Counted from the stretch's first letter, positions 1 through 6,600 are shown. The stretch is 11,214 bases of DNA from Planctomycetes bacterium RIFCSPHIGHO2_12_FULL_52_36 (GCA_001828545.1 MHYW01000099.1:1-11214), one strand, 5' to 3'. The notes: generated from the letters alone by a model not told the origin. Numbers and translations are program-made.

Positions 1-157
1 CGACGTAGAGGGGGAGATAATGCTCTACACCCTCCACGGCCTCCTGCACATTATGGGGTACGACGACAAGAGGGAAAAAGACGCAAAGAAGATGCATCTG
101 AAGGAAAAGGAAATCCTTGCCAGGTTCGGCCACAAGATAAAGGGACTGGGAATATAA
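1..157 (+). CDS. ybeY: YbeY endoribonuclease, C-terminal fragment
   Basis: This is the last 51 codons of a gene that enters from the left edge, read from base 2 to a TAA stop at 155-157. The peptide contains HGLLHIMGYDD, which matches the YbeY signature HGxLHLxGYDH, followed by the charged helix usual at the end of the family (EKDAKKMHLKEKEIL). YbeY is a metal-dependent single-strand endoribonuclease involved in 16S rRNA 3' end maturation and ribosome quality control. The two histidines of HGLLH would bind the metal. The usual third ligand, the His after GYD, is Asp here. This is the only gene on the plus strand and it converges with the sirtuin gene. The identification is strong for a fragment; the N-terminal half is outside the window. 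Confidence 0.88.
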   Translation, partial: DVEGEIMLYTLHGLLHIMGYDDKREKDAKKMHLKEKEILARFGHKIKGLGI

Positions 158-163
158 TATAAA

Positions 164-203
164 GTTCAAGAGTTTAAGGGTTTAAGGGTTTAAGGGTTTA
201 AAA
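164..203. repeat. 8-bp tandem repeat array (GTTTAAGG)
   Basis: Five consecutive octamers can be read: GTTCAAGA, three exact copies of GTTTAAGG, then GTTTAAAA. The array starts seven bases after the ybeY stop codon. The centre is exact and both ends are degenerate, as expected for a slippage-prone microsatellite. No open reading frame or clear promoter overlaps it. Its function is unknown. Confidence 0.85.
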
Positions 204-207
204 TAAG

Positions 208-225
208 GAGTTTATCAGTAAACTC
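208..225. terminator. Possible bidirectional terminator hairpin between convergent genes
   Basis: GAGTTTA (208-214) pairs perfectly with TAAACTC (219-225) around a TCAG loop. The hairpin lies between ybeY, which ends at 157, and the sirtuin gene, which ends at 269 on the other strand, where a shared terminator would be expected. The stem is short and A/T-rich. The runs that follow (CCCCTTTT on plus, CTTATTTT on minus) are only weakly T-rich, so this is a tentative call. The rest of 158-268 shows nothing else recognisable. Confidence 0.35.
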
Positions 226-268
226 TCCGACCCCTTTTGGCTCCAGTCCTTCGGCCCGCTTTTAATCT

Positions 269-1078
269 CTAAGGCCCGTATTGCCCCGTCCTTTCCTCTG
301 TAGGAGGTCTAACCTGGTCATTAATCTTTTTAACTATCTCTGCAAGGGTCTTGCCTGCTGGACGGTAAATGAGGTAATCTGCGTATTTATCGTAGGGCGT
401 CGGAGTCAGATTGATAATACCGAGTTTGGCCCCGGACTCCTTTGCCTTTAAAGGCAGGTATGCGGCAGGCTGTACCTCCAGGGATGAACCTATGACGATA
501 AGGAGTTTACAAGAGGTTGCCATTTGTAGTACCCTCTTGGCCACGTTTGGGATTATGGGTTCGCCAGGGAAGACAGTGTCTGGTTTCAGTATGCCCTGAC
601 AATTTTCGCAGTAGGGCACGCTTGTCCATTTTGATATAGAGGTATAGATGCCCTCGCTGTCGTATTTCCTGCCACAGTCTACGCAAGATATGGTGTGGGC
701 CGTGCCGTGTAGTTCAATGACTACCTTCTTGGAGTTGCCGGCCTTTTGATGCAGACCATCCACATTTTGAGTTATTATCCCCCGCAGGAGCTTCCTCCGC
801 TCCAGTTCTGCAAGGACGAGGTGGGCAGGGTTAGGCTGGGCGTTTTTCATAGTCTCGTAGAAGACCGCACATGACCGCCAGCACCTCATCCTGCTGCCAC
901 TATTGGTTAAGAAATTGGAGAGGTAAAAGTCCTTACTATCATATTCCCCCCAGAATTGGTTGTTTGAACTCCTGTAATCGGGGACACCAGATTCGGTACT
1001 TATGCCTGCCCCTGTGAGGAATACGTTGGATTTGCTGTCCAGGATAGCGTTAGCTATTTCATCTGTTATCATTTTCAT
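269..1078 (-). CDS. Sir2-family NAD-dependent protein deacylase (sirtuin)
   Basis: A sirtuin of 269 residues, the usual size of bacterial CobB-type enzymes, which remove acyl groups from protein lysines using NAD+ and act in the cytoplasm. The motifs occur in order: GAGIST at about 23-28 and GVPDYRS at 31-37 (NAD binding), TQNVDGLH at 103-110, catalytic His124 in ELHG, two CxxC pairs at 132/135 and 157/160 (structural zinc), KPDTVFPGE at 165-173 and GSSLEVQP near the C-terminal part of the Rossmann fold. The open frame extends upstream to 1303. I chose the ATG at 1078 because it precedes the fold directly and overlaps the TGA of the upstream transporter gene as ATGA, the usual mark of translational coupling. 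The upstream extension would be coding sequence of that gene in another frame. It is the last gene of the operon. Substrate proteins cannot be told from sequence. Confidence 0.93.
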   Translation of the reverse strand: MKMITDEIANAILDSKSNVFLTGAGISTESGVPDYRSSNNQFWGEYDSKDFYLSNFLTNSGSRMRCWRSCAVFYETMKNAQPNPAHLVLAELERRKLLRGIITQNVDGLHQKAGNSKKVVIELHGTAHTISCVDCGRKYDSEGIYTSISKWTSVPYCENCQGILKPDTVFPGEPIIPNVAKRVLQMATSCKLLIVIGSSLEVQPAAYLPLKAKESGAKLGIINLTPTPYDKYADYLIYRPAGKTLAEIVKKINDQVRPPTEERTGQYGP

Positions 1079-2175
1079 ATTACATTGTCCCAGTAACGTG
1101 CGGCCTGCCTGTGGAGTTTGTACCAGCGGAAGGTCTCCTCGGGTCTGACGGCACGACTCAGGTTTACTGCAAAGAGCCACGGTATCTTCATGGCAATATA
1201 AGGTTGCTTGAGGGGCAGAATGAATAAGAGGGTAACGAGATTGAAAACGATGGTCAAGACCGGTATGCCGTAGGGTGCCAGGGCGGGGGCAATCAATAAC
1301 CATAGGAAGATCCCTAACAGGGTCGCAAACAGGGAATAAAAGAAGCAGGGGACATTAAAGGCAATAAAGAAACCACCAAGGGCTATGGCAATGGGCAGGC
1401 TTGTAAAACCATGAAGTCCGAGTTGGTGGAGACCTTCAGGCCCTTCCAGGAGGAATGCAACTACGAGACTCAGGCTCATGCCCATAACGGCACACAGGGC
1501 GGCTATCCTGGAATAAAACAGGATACCGGCAAAGAACAGCCCTACTAGGACTACGTGGCGTACTAGCTCTTCTCCAAGGCCGTGCCATTCCTCAAGGCTT
1601 ACAAGCCTCTTATAAATGCCTTCCGGATTTATAGAACTAAAACTTAGTATGGGTTCAACAGGATACACAGGCACTAGCCCCGTTGCATAGGCTGACCCCA
1701 GGAATGCAAGAAAGATTACTACGAAGGGTATACTGACAACCGGCATATTTACCCTGCCATTGCTCATAATGCCCATCAGGACGATGCTAAATAGGGTAGA
1801 AAGACTGCAAGCAAGGATTAGGAGAGGGATGCTAAAATAACTTAATGGCCAAAAGAAGGGCCAGGTCAACCCTATAAGCGTCCCATTATAACCGAACAGC
1901 CCGGCACCTATAAGGACCTTCTTCCGTCTCAAGAAAAAGGCTGTAAGGGTAGAGACAGTACACCCACCAAGGCAATATGGGACAATGACCCACCACCCGG
2001 CCGCAAGACCCCCAAGAAATAGTAGACCAGATACCGGACTACCACAAAAGAGTATCTGCCCTACGCCTTTGAAGATGGAGTTTACCAGCCAGAGTATTTT
2101 GCGGTGATGAAGAGACGTCTCTTTCTCATCCAGCCATTTATTGCACAGTTCAAAGAAATCCAGTGGCTTTCTCAT
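1075..2175 (-). CDS. Urea transporter family (UT) membrane protein
   Basis: A hydrophobic protein of 366 residues with about ten membrane segments, the length and character of bacterial urea transporters. These are channel-like proteins of the inner membrane made of two homologous halves. The first half shows GQILFCGSPVSGLLFLGGL at about 39-57, comparable to the family's NPLSG segment, and GLFGYNGTLIGL at 92-103. The second half shows GLHGFTSLPIAIALGGFF at about 253-270, matching the family GL.GFNS.L..IALGG pattern, but with Thr258 where Asn is usual. The gene starts 15 bp after the decarboxylase stop with no strong ribosome-binding site, and ends as ATGA with the sirtuin start. No urease or urea-cycle gene is visible, so whether it carries urea or another small amide, in or out, is open. 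The family call is fairly secure; the substrate is not. Confidence 0.82.
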   Translation of the reverse strand: MRKPLDFFELCNKWLDEKETSLHHRKILWLVNSIFKGVGQILFCGSPVSGLLFLGGLAAGWWVIVPYCLGGCTVSTLTAFFLRRKKVLIGAGLFGYNGTLIGLTWPFFWPLSYFSIPLLILACSLSTLFSIVLMGIMSNGRVNMPVVSIPFVVIFLAFLGSAYATGLVPVYPVEPILSFSSINPEGIYKRLVSLEEWHGLGEELVRHVVLVGLFFAGILFYSRIAALCAVMGMSLSLVVAFLLEGPEGLHQLGLHGFTSLPIAIALGGFFIAFNVPCFFYSLFATLLGIFLWLLIAPALAPYGIPVLTIVFNLVTLLFILPLKQPYIAMKIPWLFAVNLSRAVRPEETFRWYKLHRQAARYWDNVI

Positions 2176-2190
2176 ATGCCGGCGTGGGGC

Positions 2191-3558
2191 TCATTTTTTG
2201 GCCCTAACAAGGAGCCTCTTAGGCACCCGCTCCAGTCTGCGGACGTCCTGGGTACTCTCTGGCAGCTTGACGTATTCTGCGCCATTATTGTTGAGCAGTA
2301 CTATGCCCGGCCTGGTGAAGATAAACTGCATTGATTGAGAGAAGTTGTAGGCGCCCGTATTCTTGATGACCAGGACACTGCCCTTTTGTAAAGGAGGTAG
2401 ACGCACACCCTGCCGCAGGACGTCTATCTGCATGCAGAGAGGCCCGCATATGGTTACCTCTTCTACTGACATGCCAGCGCTGTGTATTGGTGAGATGTCG
2501 TGTTTGAAGTAGAAGGCCGTAGGTAATAGGTTCACACCTGCATCTACTATGACTACCTTGGACCCCAGGGCTGACCGTTTTGTTGCAACCACCGTGGTGA
2601 GCAGGAACATGCTCTCATCTACGATGGACCTCCCGGGTTCAAGGATGAGTCGGGGGCTGCCTACGAAGCGTTCCAGGCTCCTCTTGAGTGGAGTACATAT
2701 GGCCTCCGCATATTGGTCAAAGGTAGGGCAGGTCGTGGTCCCCGGCATCAGGTGTTTATGCAGGGTATTAGGAGAGGCGAACCCTCCCCCCAGGTCAAGG
2801 AACTCAATCTCTATGCCAAATTCTTCCTCCAGCTTAATGCCTAACTCGGCCAGCTTGATGGCTACATTGGTGTAAATGGTGGGGTCGGCAAGATACGTAC
2901 CCGCATGGCAGTGGAGTCCCTTGACCCTTAGCCTCCCCGTGCTGGAGGCCTTCCTGCAGGCCTCAAAGGCCTGGCCGGATTCCAGGTTAAACCCAAATTT
3001 GTCCCACGTGGGACAGTTTAACTGCATATTCACCCGAAGCCCTATCTCTACGGTCTTATTATAGCGATGGGCCAATTCTTCCAGCTGGTAGAGTTCGTTG
3101 AAGGAGTCTACGTTAACAATGGCGCGGTCCTCAACGGCCCTGGCCAGGTCTTGCGTAGGTTTGTAAGGGCCGTTAAAGACAATCTGGGTGCCAGGTATCC
3201 CCAGACTTTCTGCAATATCATATTCAAACCCTGAGACGACCTCTGCCCATGCCCCTTCCTGGGCCAGTATCGCACAAACGGCCGAGAGATAATTAGTCTT
3301 GTAAGAATAGGCGATGGTTGTGTTAGGGTAACGGGAGACAAAGGCATCCCGTAGTTCCCTGTATTTATTCCTCAGCGTCTTCTCCGATATGACGTACAGG
3401 GGCGAGCCGAACTTCTCCAGCAGACCCTCTATGGCGAAGCCGTCAATCTCCTTGAAGGGCATTGCGTCAAAGACCATGCCTGCATGTTTTGTGAGGGCGA
3501 AGGGGGAGTGGCGCGTCACCATCGGTTTTTCATAAATGTCCTTTGTTGCTTTAAACAT
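2191..3558 (-). CDS. Fold-type III PLP-dependent decarboxylase (LysA-like), substrate uncertain
   Basis: A protein of 455 residues from the diaminopimelate/ornithine decarboxylase superfamily. These enzymes use pyridoxal phosphate in an alanine-racemase-type TIM barrel to decarboxylate amino acids. Visible motifs: YSYKTN with the PLP lysine K87, GLHCHAGT at 214-221, LDLGGGF at 254-260 (phosphate binding), EPGR at 307-310, CGPLCMQID with catalytic Cys375, and GAY with Tyr404. The residue after Cys375 is Met, where meso-DAP decarboxylases have Glu and ornithine decarboxylases have Asp. The substrate may therefore lack a distal amino group, or may be attached to a larger carrier. About 40 residues precede the usual N-terminal beta segment. 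The start overlaps the end of the upstream ATP-grasp gene by 8 bp. Ordinary lysine synthesis cannot be excluded, but the neighbours do not suggest it. Confidence 0.87.
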   Translation of the reverse strand: MFKATKDIYEKPMVTRHSPFALTKHAGMVFDAMPFKEIDGFAIEGLLEKFGSPLYVISEKTLRNKYRELRDAFVSRYPNTTIAYSYKTNYLSAVCAILAQEGAWAEVVSGFEYDIAESLGIPGTQIVFNGPYKPTQDLARAVEDRAIVNVDSFNELYQLEELAHRYNKTVEIGLRVNMQLNCPTWDKFGFNLESGQAFEACRKASSTGRLRVKGLHCHAGTYLADPTIYTNVAIKLAELGIKLEEEFGIEIEFLDLGGGFASPNTLHKHLMPGTTTCPTFDQYAEAICTPLKRSLERFVGSPRLILEPGRSIVDESMFLLTTVVATKRSALGSKVVIVDAGVNLLPTAFYFKHDISPIHSAGMSVEEVTICGPLCMQIDVLRQGVRLPPLQKGSVLVIKNTGAYNFSQSMQFIFTRPGIVLLNNNGAEYVKLPESTQDVRRLERVPKRLLVRAKK

Positions 3559-4597
3559 GATAAATCAACCTCCCTGACGTAGTTAAGGTACTCACCGTAC
3601 GCATATCACAAACCACATCTTCAGCGTTTCTAACGTACATAATGCCCGTATTGTATTTGGTGTTGCCTCTCGTAGTCTCGCCCATGGTCATCTTTACTAC
3701 CTTTAGGGGTAGGTTCTGCCCTACCCTGGGGGCAAGGTAAATCCACGACGGGAAACAGGGGTGGAACTTTATAAGGGAGTAAGTGCCGCATAATGCCTCC
3801 CTTATGAGCGTGAGCTCTAATGGTCCTACCCACTTGAGGTATTGGACTAACCCCTCAGTAAATGAAGCTAGTTCCTTATCATAGACAGATACTACTATCC
3901 AGGGTGTGCCTTGTCCAGTCAAGACTAGTTTTTTTACAATGACTATGCCAGACAATTTGTGATTTTCATCCGCCAGGGCCGCTACCGAATATTCCTCTCC
4001 AGTTACGTACTCCTGTATGCATAACGTAACATCGCCATAGTCAAAGAGGCGGTCGGTAAAGACCCTGGCCTCGGTGATGTTGTAGGCCACACAGTTCTCT
4101 GCGGAGCTCTTGATGATTATCGGAAACCGTAGGGCGGCAACCCTCTCTGCCAGTTCTCTCTTGTCCTGTACAAAGACGTAAAGGGGAATCCTGATGCGCG
4201 AAATAGATGCATAGTTAGTAACCCGTTGGTCAAATGTGCTTACAATATTTTCTTTCTTAGGGAGCAGAATACCTATCTTCTTTTGTTTAAACCTGTTTCG
4301 TGACTCGGCGTAGACGGGTATCTCCCATGGTATACTGGGTATAACAACCCTTAGGCCGTTTTTCTCCTTAAGTCTTACAATATCCTCAAAGAATTTGTGC
4401 CCCTTCCGCAGGGGGTCATTAATGAGATGGATTTCGTCAAAGACGTCTCTGGCATAACACCCGGAAGAGAGTGCATTATAGGTAAGACCAATGAGCCTAA
4501 TGTCCCTGTGTAGTTTCAGGCATCTGGCTATGCCCAGTCCGGACATCGGGTGGTCAGAGACGTCCAGACCGGTAACGCCCACACATACGTTCTTCAT
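3551..4597 (-). CDS. ATP-grasp-fold protein with degraded active site (paralogue of neighbour)
   Basis: A protein of 348 residues that aligns end to end with the product of the upstream gene: an N-terminal pre-ATP-grasp Rossmann domain starting VGVTGLDVSDHP, a central ATP-grasp core with PIIIKSS (ATP lysine), IQEYVTGEEYSVAALAD and IVIVKK, then GPLELTLI, FHPCFPSWIYLA and a shared tail ending GRLIYH. The metal-binding residues of the fold are missing. Where the paralogue has Glu265, Glu279, Asn281 and Arg283 (VEL and EINPR), this protein has Thr263, Lys277, His279 and Cys281. The frame is intact over its whole length and the rest of the fold is retained, so I read it as a functional non-catalytic partner and not as a pseudogene. 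It starts in an ATGA overlap with the first ATP-grasp gene and overlaps the decarboxylase by 8 bp. A heteromeric complex with the paralogue is an inference. Confidence 0.85.
   Translation of the reverse strand: MKNVCVGVTGLDVSDHPMSGLGIARCLKLHRDIRLIGLTYNALSSGCYARDVFDEIHLINDPLRKGHKFFEDIVRLKEKNGLRVVIPSIPWEIPVYAESRNRFKQKKIGILLPKKENIVSTFDQRVTNYASISRIRIPLYVFVQDKRELAERVAALRFPIIIKSSAENCVAYNITEARVFTDRLFDYGDVTLCIQEYVTGEEYSVAALADENHKLSGIVIVKKLVLTGQGTPWIVVSVYDKELASFTEGLVQYLKWVGPLELTLIREALCGTYSLIKFHPCFPSWIYLAPRVGQNLPLKVVKMTMGETTRGNTKYNTGIMYVRNAEDVVCDMRTVSTLTTSGRLIYHV
3569..3575 (-). promoter_or_regulatory. Ribosome-binding site of the decarboxylase gene
   Basis: On the minus strand, AGGGAGG lies 10 bases before the ATG at 3558, inside the last codons of the upstream ATP-grasp gene. 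It is one of the strongest Shine-Dalgarno matches in the window and supports the chosen start with its 8-bp overlap. Confidence 0.65.
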
Positions 4598-5670
4598 GGA
4601 TTATTTCTTCTTTTCTTATAATTATGGTATATCAGGTTCCCACGGACGGTGAGGTTGCACAGGGCATTGAAGTCACAGATATTCTCGCCCATAGACCGTA
4701 CAAAGAGTTTTCCCAGCTCATACGAATGAAACGGTTTTACCTTCTTTCCCAGTGCCAGATTAACTGCCGCAAGGGGCAAGTTCTGCCCTGCCTCTACTGC
4801 CAGGTATATCCATGTGGGGAAGCGTGGATTAATCTCCAGGACATACAGCGTACCAGAAGAGGCCTCCTTAATCAATTCCACCTCCAGGGGGCCAGCCCAG
4901 CCCAACGCCTTTATAGCCGCATCGGCCATGTCCAGTATGTTCTTATCTCCTATGGTAACCGCAGACCATGCCTTGCCCTTCTCCGTAAGGGCAAATTTCT
5001 TCATGACTACCTTGCCTATGACGTTAGATTTTTCGTCGGCCAGTGCCACTACGTCATACTCTTCTCCCAGTATGAACTGCTGCCATACTAGAGGTAGCCC
5101 CCACTCCTTTGTCAATCTGTCAAAGAAGATACTCGCCTCCTCCAAGGTGTCTACCTTATGGGCATCGGTGAAAGAGCCTTTCAGGACGGAGGGGTACCCA
5201 ATGGTCTTGTCGTGCTCTATGTCGCTGAACTCGTACACTATCCTGGTACGTGGTGTGTCAAAGTTATTCCTTTTGCAAAAGTCGTAGAGTGATTGTTTAG
5301 ACCTGAACTGGACCTTTGCCCGGTCAGGTATGAGCATGTGTATGCCCAGTTTTCTAAGCTCCGTCTTGAGGGAAGAGTACAGGTTGACCTCGGCATCTAT
5401 GGAAGGGATAATTACGTCCAGTCGGGCCGCCTTGTTTATCTCTACCAGTCTGCTTAACAGGGCGTCCTCCCCCTCGGCTGGATAGGGGACGATGTACACC
5501 TCGTCCAGGAGGGAGCTCTCGTAGGCCCCGGTGGCAAGGGTATCAAACGTGAGCCCTATAAGCCTGGTACCAGGGGGTTGTTCCTTTCGGATACTTCTCA
5601 TTATGTTTAAACCAGGGGCGGGATTATTGGTGGCGTTTAATCCAGTTACCGCAATGTTAAGACGCTTCAT
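4594..5670 (-). CDS. ATP-grasp carboxylate-amine ligase (CPSase/biotin-carboxylase-like)
   Basis: A protein of 358 residues with the pre-ATP-grasp Rossmann domain (LNIAVTGLNATNNPAPG at the N-terminus, VIIPSIDAEVN near 90) followed by an ATP-grasp catalytic core: SVLKGSFT with an ATP-contacting lysine, QQFILGEEYDVVALADE, VVMKK, then GPLEVELIKE and VLEINPRFP. Glu265, Glu279 and Asn281 fit the family's Mg-binding set and Arg283 the conserved EINPR arginine, so this copy should be catalytic. Such enzymes activate a carboxylate as acyl phosphate and join it to an amine or thiol, making peptide, amide or carbamoyl bonds; the substrate is not evident. I chose the ATG at 5670, which overlaps the PqqD-like gene by 14 bp. 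An in-frame TTG nine bases upstream is possible but less likely. The gene ends as ATGA with its degenerate paralogue. Confidence 0.88.
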   Translation of the reverse strand: MKRLNIAVTGLNATNNPAPGLNIMRSIRKEQPPGTRLIGLTFDTLATGAYESSLLDEVYIVPYPAEGEDALLSRLVEINKAARLDVIIPSIDAEVNLYSSLKTELRKLGIHMLIPDRAKVQFRSKQSLYDFCKRNNFDTPRTRIVYEFSDIEHDKTIGYPSVLKGSFTDAHKVDTLEEASIFFDRLTKEWGLPLVWQQFILGEEYDVVALADEKSNVIGKVVMKKFALTEKGKAWSAVTIGDKNILDMADAAIKALGWAGPLEVELIKEASSGTLYVLEINPRFPTWIYLAVEAGQNLPLAAVNLALGKKVKPFHSYELGKLFVRSMGENICDFNALCNLTVRGNLIYHNYKKRRNNP

Positions 5671-6040
5671 GCTTGGCAATAAGCCCCAAGTCCACCAGGT
5701 TGTTGTAGAAATCGCGGAAGTCGGATAAGACCTTTGTGGAGTCTACTCTGTACCGTTTTGACACCATCCTGACGATTTCGGGGAGGGGCTTATTCTCTTT
5801 CATTAAAGAGAAGATATAGGTCCCTGGGGTATTGAGGTAGTAGACGTGTCCCAGGTTCGCATCAAAGATAAAACCGAGTTCATTACTGGATGATTCAAGC
5901 CGTACATGGTCGGGTACTTTGTATCTTAGGACAGAGTCTATCTGGTCTATGTGTGATTTACAAAAATCAAATCCCTCAATAGCAGGATTTCGGCAGGTAT
6001 TCTTTCCCCTTTTAACAAAGGCACATTGCTTGTTTGACAT
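5657..6040 (-). CDS. PqqD-like (RRE-type) protein with N-terminal Cys3His motif
   Basis: A protein of 127 residues in two parts. Residues 6-30 hold C6-x9-C16-x10-C27-x2-H30, which looks like a small metal-binding knuckle. Residues of about 40-124 resemble the PqqD fold: a beta segment with LGFIFDANLGHVYYLNTPG, then helices containing PLPEIVRMVSKRYRVD and VLSDFRDFYNNLVDLGLI. PqqD domains bind leader peptides and hand them to modifying enzymes (the RiPP recognition element), though stand-alone members also occur in other pathways. A GTGAGG-like ribosome-binding site sits five bases before the ATG at 6040. The gene overlaps the active ATP-grasp gene by 14 bp, suggesting that the two act together. 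No precursor peptide gene is seen nearby. The PqqD assignment rests on pattern only, and the Cys3His fusion is not a combination I recognise. Confidence 0.72.
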   Translation of the reverse strand: MSNKQCAFVKRGKNTCRNPAIEGFDFCKSHIDQIDSVLRYKVPDHVRLESSSNELGFIFDANLGHVYYLNTPGTYIFSLMKENKPLPEIVRMVSKRYRVDSTKVLSDFRDFYNNLVDLGLIAKHEAS

Positions 6041-6072
6041 ACAAACCTCACTGAACCCTCCGTTAGGAGACG

Positions 6073-6100
6073 GTAGGGGCGTATTGCAATACGCCCCTAC
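6073..6100. repeat. Perfect 28-bp palindrome (REP-like) spanning the TPR stop codon
   Basis: The sequence GTAGGGGCGTATTG is followed at once by its exact reverse complement, giving a 28-bp perfect palindrome with no spacer. The TAG stop of the TPR gene (6099-6097) lies inside the arm. No T-run follows on either strand, so it is not a standard intrinsic terminator, although a transcript would fold into a strong hairpin. From memory, palindromes of the form GTAGGGGCG...CGCCCCTAC are dispersed in many bacterial genomes as REP-like elements; I have not verified this. It could also protect mRNA ends between the TPR and PqqD-like genes. Confidence 0.85.
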
Positions 6101-6600
6101 TTAATCACTGCTATCCCTTCCAGGGAGCTCGGGTAGTTGGGGTAAATCTTGAGGGCCTCCGTAAACTGCTTTTTGGCCTCGGCTAACATCTCTTTTCTGA
6201 GATAGCACCATCCCAGGCCATCCCAGGGGTCGCACCAATCAGGATGCTTCTCAGTTACCCTTTTAAATTCCGCTATTGCCTTGTCATAATCATTCTTGGA
6301 GTAGAGACTCCAAGCCAGGGTGCCCCTTGCATCGCTGACGGTGAGGAATTCTCCAGATGTCCCGGGAAAGCTTACGTACTCCTGGACCTGCAGAGATTCT
6401 GGGTTTATTGAGAGGCCCTTCTCAAGGGCCTTGATGGCGTTGTCATAGTCCTTTAGCTGATAATAGACATACCCTAGACCCTGCAGACCCTCGGCGTCCC
6501 CTGGCTTCTTTTTCACTGCAATCTCAAAGACCTCCTTGGCCTTTGCGTACTGCTTGGTATGGTAAAACCTCCAGCCCACGTATTTCAGCAGGTCATACCA
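6097..6600 (-). repeat. TPR super-repeat copy 3 (partial, divergent)
   Basis: Residues 1047-1213 begin with WYDLLKYVGW, matching WWDLYT of copies 1 and 2 at a spacing of 339 residues. The copy breaks off after about five TPR units. Its last residues (SSLEGIAVIK) align with ITANYGLASVNVW of copy 1, and the stop lies in the 28-bp palindrome. Confidence 0.6.

Noticed and set aside
158..268. CRISPR array
   Set aside because: The repeats are 8 bp and directly adjacent, with no spacers.
1079..1303. Extension of the sirtuin frame upstream to give 344 residues
   Set aside because: The extra 75 residues show no sirtuin similarity and overlap the end of the transporter gene in another frame. The ATG at 1078 sits at the ATGA junction directly before the fold.
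3001..3014. Palindrome GTCCCACGTGGGAC
   Set aside because: It is a perfect 14-bp palindrome but lies inside the decarboxylase reading frame (encoding CPTWDK) with no matching copies seen, so it is most likely chance.
3551..4597. The second ATP-grasp gene as a pseudogene
   Set aside because: It has no frameshift or internal stop over 348 codons, keeps tight overlaps with both neighbours and retains most fold motifs. Loss is confined to catalytic positions.
4624..5287. Two overlapping plus-strand open frames of about 155 residues
   Set aside because: Both are opposite the catalytic ATP-grasp gene, whose motifs are unmistakable. They overlap each other in different frames and have no recognisable domain.
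5671..5679. TTG at 5679 as start of the first ATP-grasp gene
   Set aside because: It would add only MPS before MKRLNIAV. The ATG at 5670 directly precedes the Rossmann beta strand and matches the paralogue's start.
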